From Mitsuaria chitosanitabida ATCC BAA-476 = NBRC 102408 (GTDB taxonomy: Bacteria; Pseudomonadota; Gammaproteobacteria; Burkholderiales; Burkholderiaceae_C), in NCBI RefSeq assembly GCF_001598255.1, contig NZ_BCYP01000001.1, positions 62,001 to 126,000 on the forward strand: DNA of 64,000 bases, written 5' to 3'. Each line of letters opens with the position of its first letter. Position 1 is the first letter of the stretch. A model generated the notes under the pieces. That model saw only the letters and a program-made list of their open reading frames with translations, was not told the DNA's origin and did no database searches. Positions 63,596 to 64,000 of the stretch are shown in pieces. The translations under genes were made by a program, and so were the position numbers.

Positions 63596-64000
63596 TCAGT
63601 AGGGCGAGCCCGTGGGCGCCGGTTGCGGCGGGGCGAGCTCGAAATCGGTGGCCAGGCGCCGGGTGGCCTGCGCCAGCAGCGTAACGTCAATGCCCACCGC
63701 GACGAAGCGCGCGCCCAGCGACAGATAACGCCTGGCGAGCGCCGCGTCGCCGGTCAGCGTGCCGGCGGCCTTGCCGCTGGCGACGATGGTGCGGATCGCG
63801 CCCTCGATGGCGGCTTGCACCTCGGGATGCGCCGGGTTGCCGCGATGGCCCATGGACGCGGCCAGATCGGCCGGGCCGATGAACACGCCGTCCACGCCGT
63901 CGACCGCGCAGATGGCCTCGAGGTTCCTCAGCGCGGTCGCGGTCTCGGCCTGGACGAGAACGCAGGCGTCGCCGTCGGCCTCGTTCAGGTAGTCGCGGCG
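63596..64000 (-). CDS. HpcH/HpaI family aldolase, partial (cut by window edge)
   Basis: The final 134 residues of an HpcH/HpaI (GarL/RhmA-like) class II aldolase; the gene runs off the window at 64000. Visible motifs are [17 protein letters not shown] and [21 protein letters not shown], with the metal-binding glutamate and aspartate of the family, and [22 protein letters not shown]. It would split 2-keto-3-deoxy sugar acids. It is 21 bases upstream of the tartrate dehydrogenase gene on the same strand. Confidence 0.93.
   Translation of the reverse strand, partial: RRDYLNEADGDACVLVQAETATALRNLEAICAVDGVDGVFIGPADLAASMGHRGNPAHPEVQAAIEGAIRTIVASGKAAGTLTGDAALARRYLSLGARFVAVGIDVTLLAQATRRLATDFELAPPQPAPTGSPY

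Overview
The window is a very GC-rich (roughly 70% by eye), densely coded chromosomal segment from a betaproteobacterium. Gene content and style (many TonB receptors and LysR regulators, secreted glucanases, long GC-rich genes on both strands, families of inverted repeats between genes) point to the Burkholderiales, most likely near Roseateles/Mitsuaria/Pelomonas. That placement is inference; no rRNA or marker gene is present. I saw no tRNA, rRNA, CRISPR array, phage block or insertion sequence.

Layout. 1-4.4 kb: cold-shock protein, then a polysaccharide export pair (capsule-type transferase, Wzx-like flippase) and an orphan spore-coat-U pilin-like protein. 4.4-7.7 kb: an Lrp/AsnC regulator divergent from a 756-residue fusion of cysteine desulfurase, persulfide-dioxygenase-like metallo-beta-lactamase and rhodanese, then a YnfA protein. 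7.8-9.0 kb: a lysine-rich unknown protein that may be a secreted nuclease-type effector. 9.1-14.2 kb: a GH30 / sugar-binding protein / GH16 operon under a LacI-type operator. 14.2-29 kb: TonB receptor, twin-CX3C mini-protein, M48 and S9 peptidases, a MarR-GNAT fusion with a clear operator, and two paralogous lipoproteins flanking a two-component system. 30.4-44.2 kb: TonB receptor / SapC / cupin / flavin halogenase operon, a sugar ABC importer with GH1 beta-glucosidase, and a LacI repressor.

44.4-64 kb: chemoreceptor, TauE exporter, two convergent LysR genes whose ends overlap through a hexanucleotide repeat, an SDR, hicAB, a lipid-phosphate gene group (DAG kinase, metallophosphoesterase, PAP2), a LysR gene with a textbook operator, a ferric-iron ABC transporter behind a Fur-like box, GNAT, CorA, and a sugar-diacid catabolic cluster (MFS permease, tartrate dehydrogenase, HpcH aldolase) cut by the window edge.

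The main unifying system is a beta-glucan utilisation regulon. Three near-identical palindromes (core TGAAAGCGCTTTCA at 9106, 36972 and 42909) sit in front of the GH30-GH16 operon, the TonB-receptor operon and the ABC/GH1 operon. A LacI-family gene beside the third site is the likely regulator. The inferred flow is: GH16 cuts beta-1,3-glucan outside the cytoplasm, the TonB receptor takes oligomers through the outer membrane, the ABC importer carries them across the inner membrane, and GH1 plus the apparently cytoplasmic GH30 finish them to glucose. Several operon starts are TTG codons chosen because a Shine-Dalgarno sequence precedes them.
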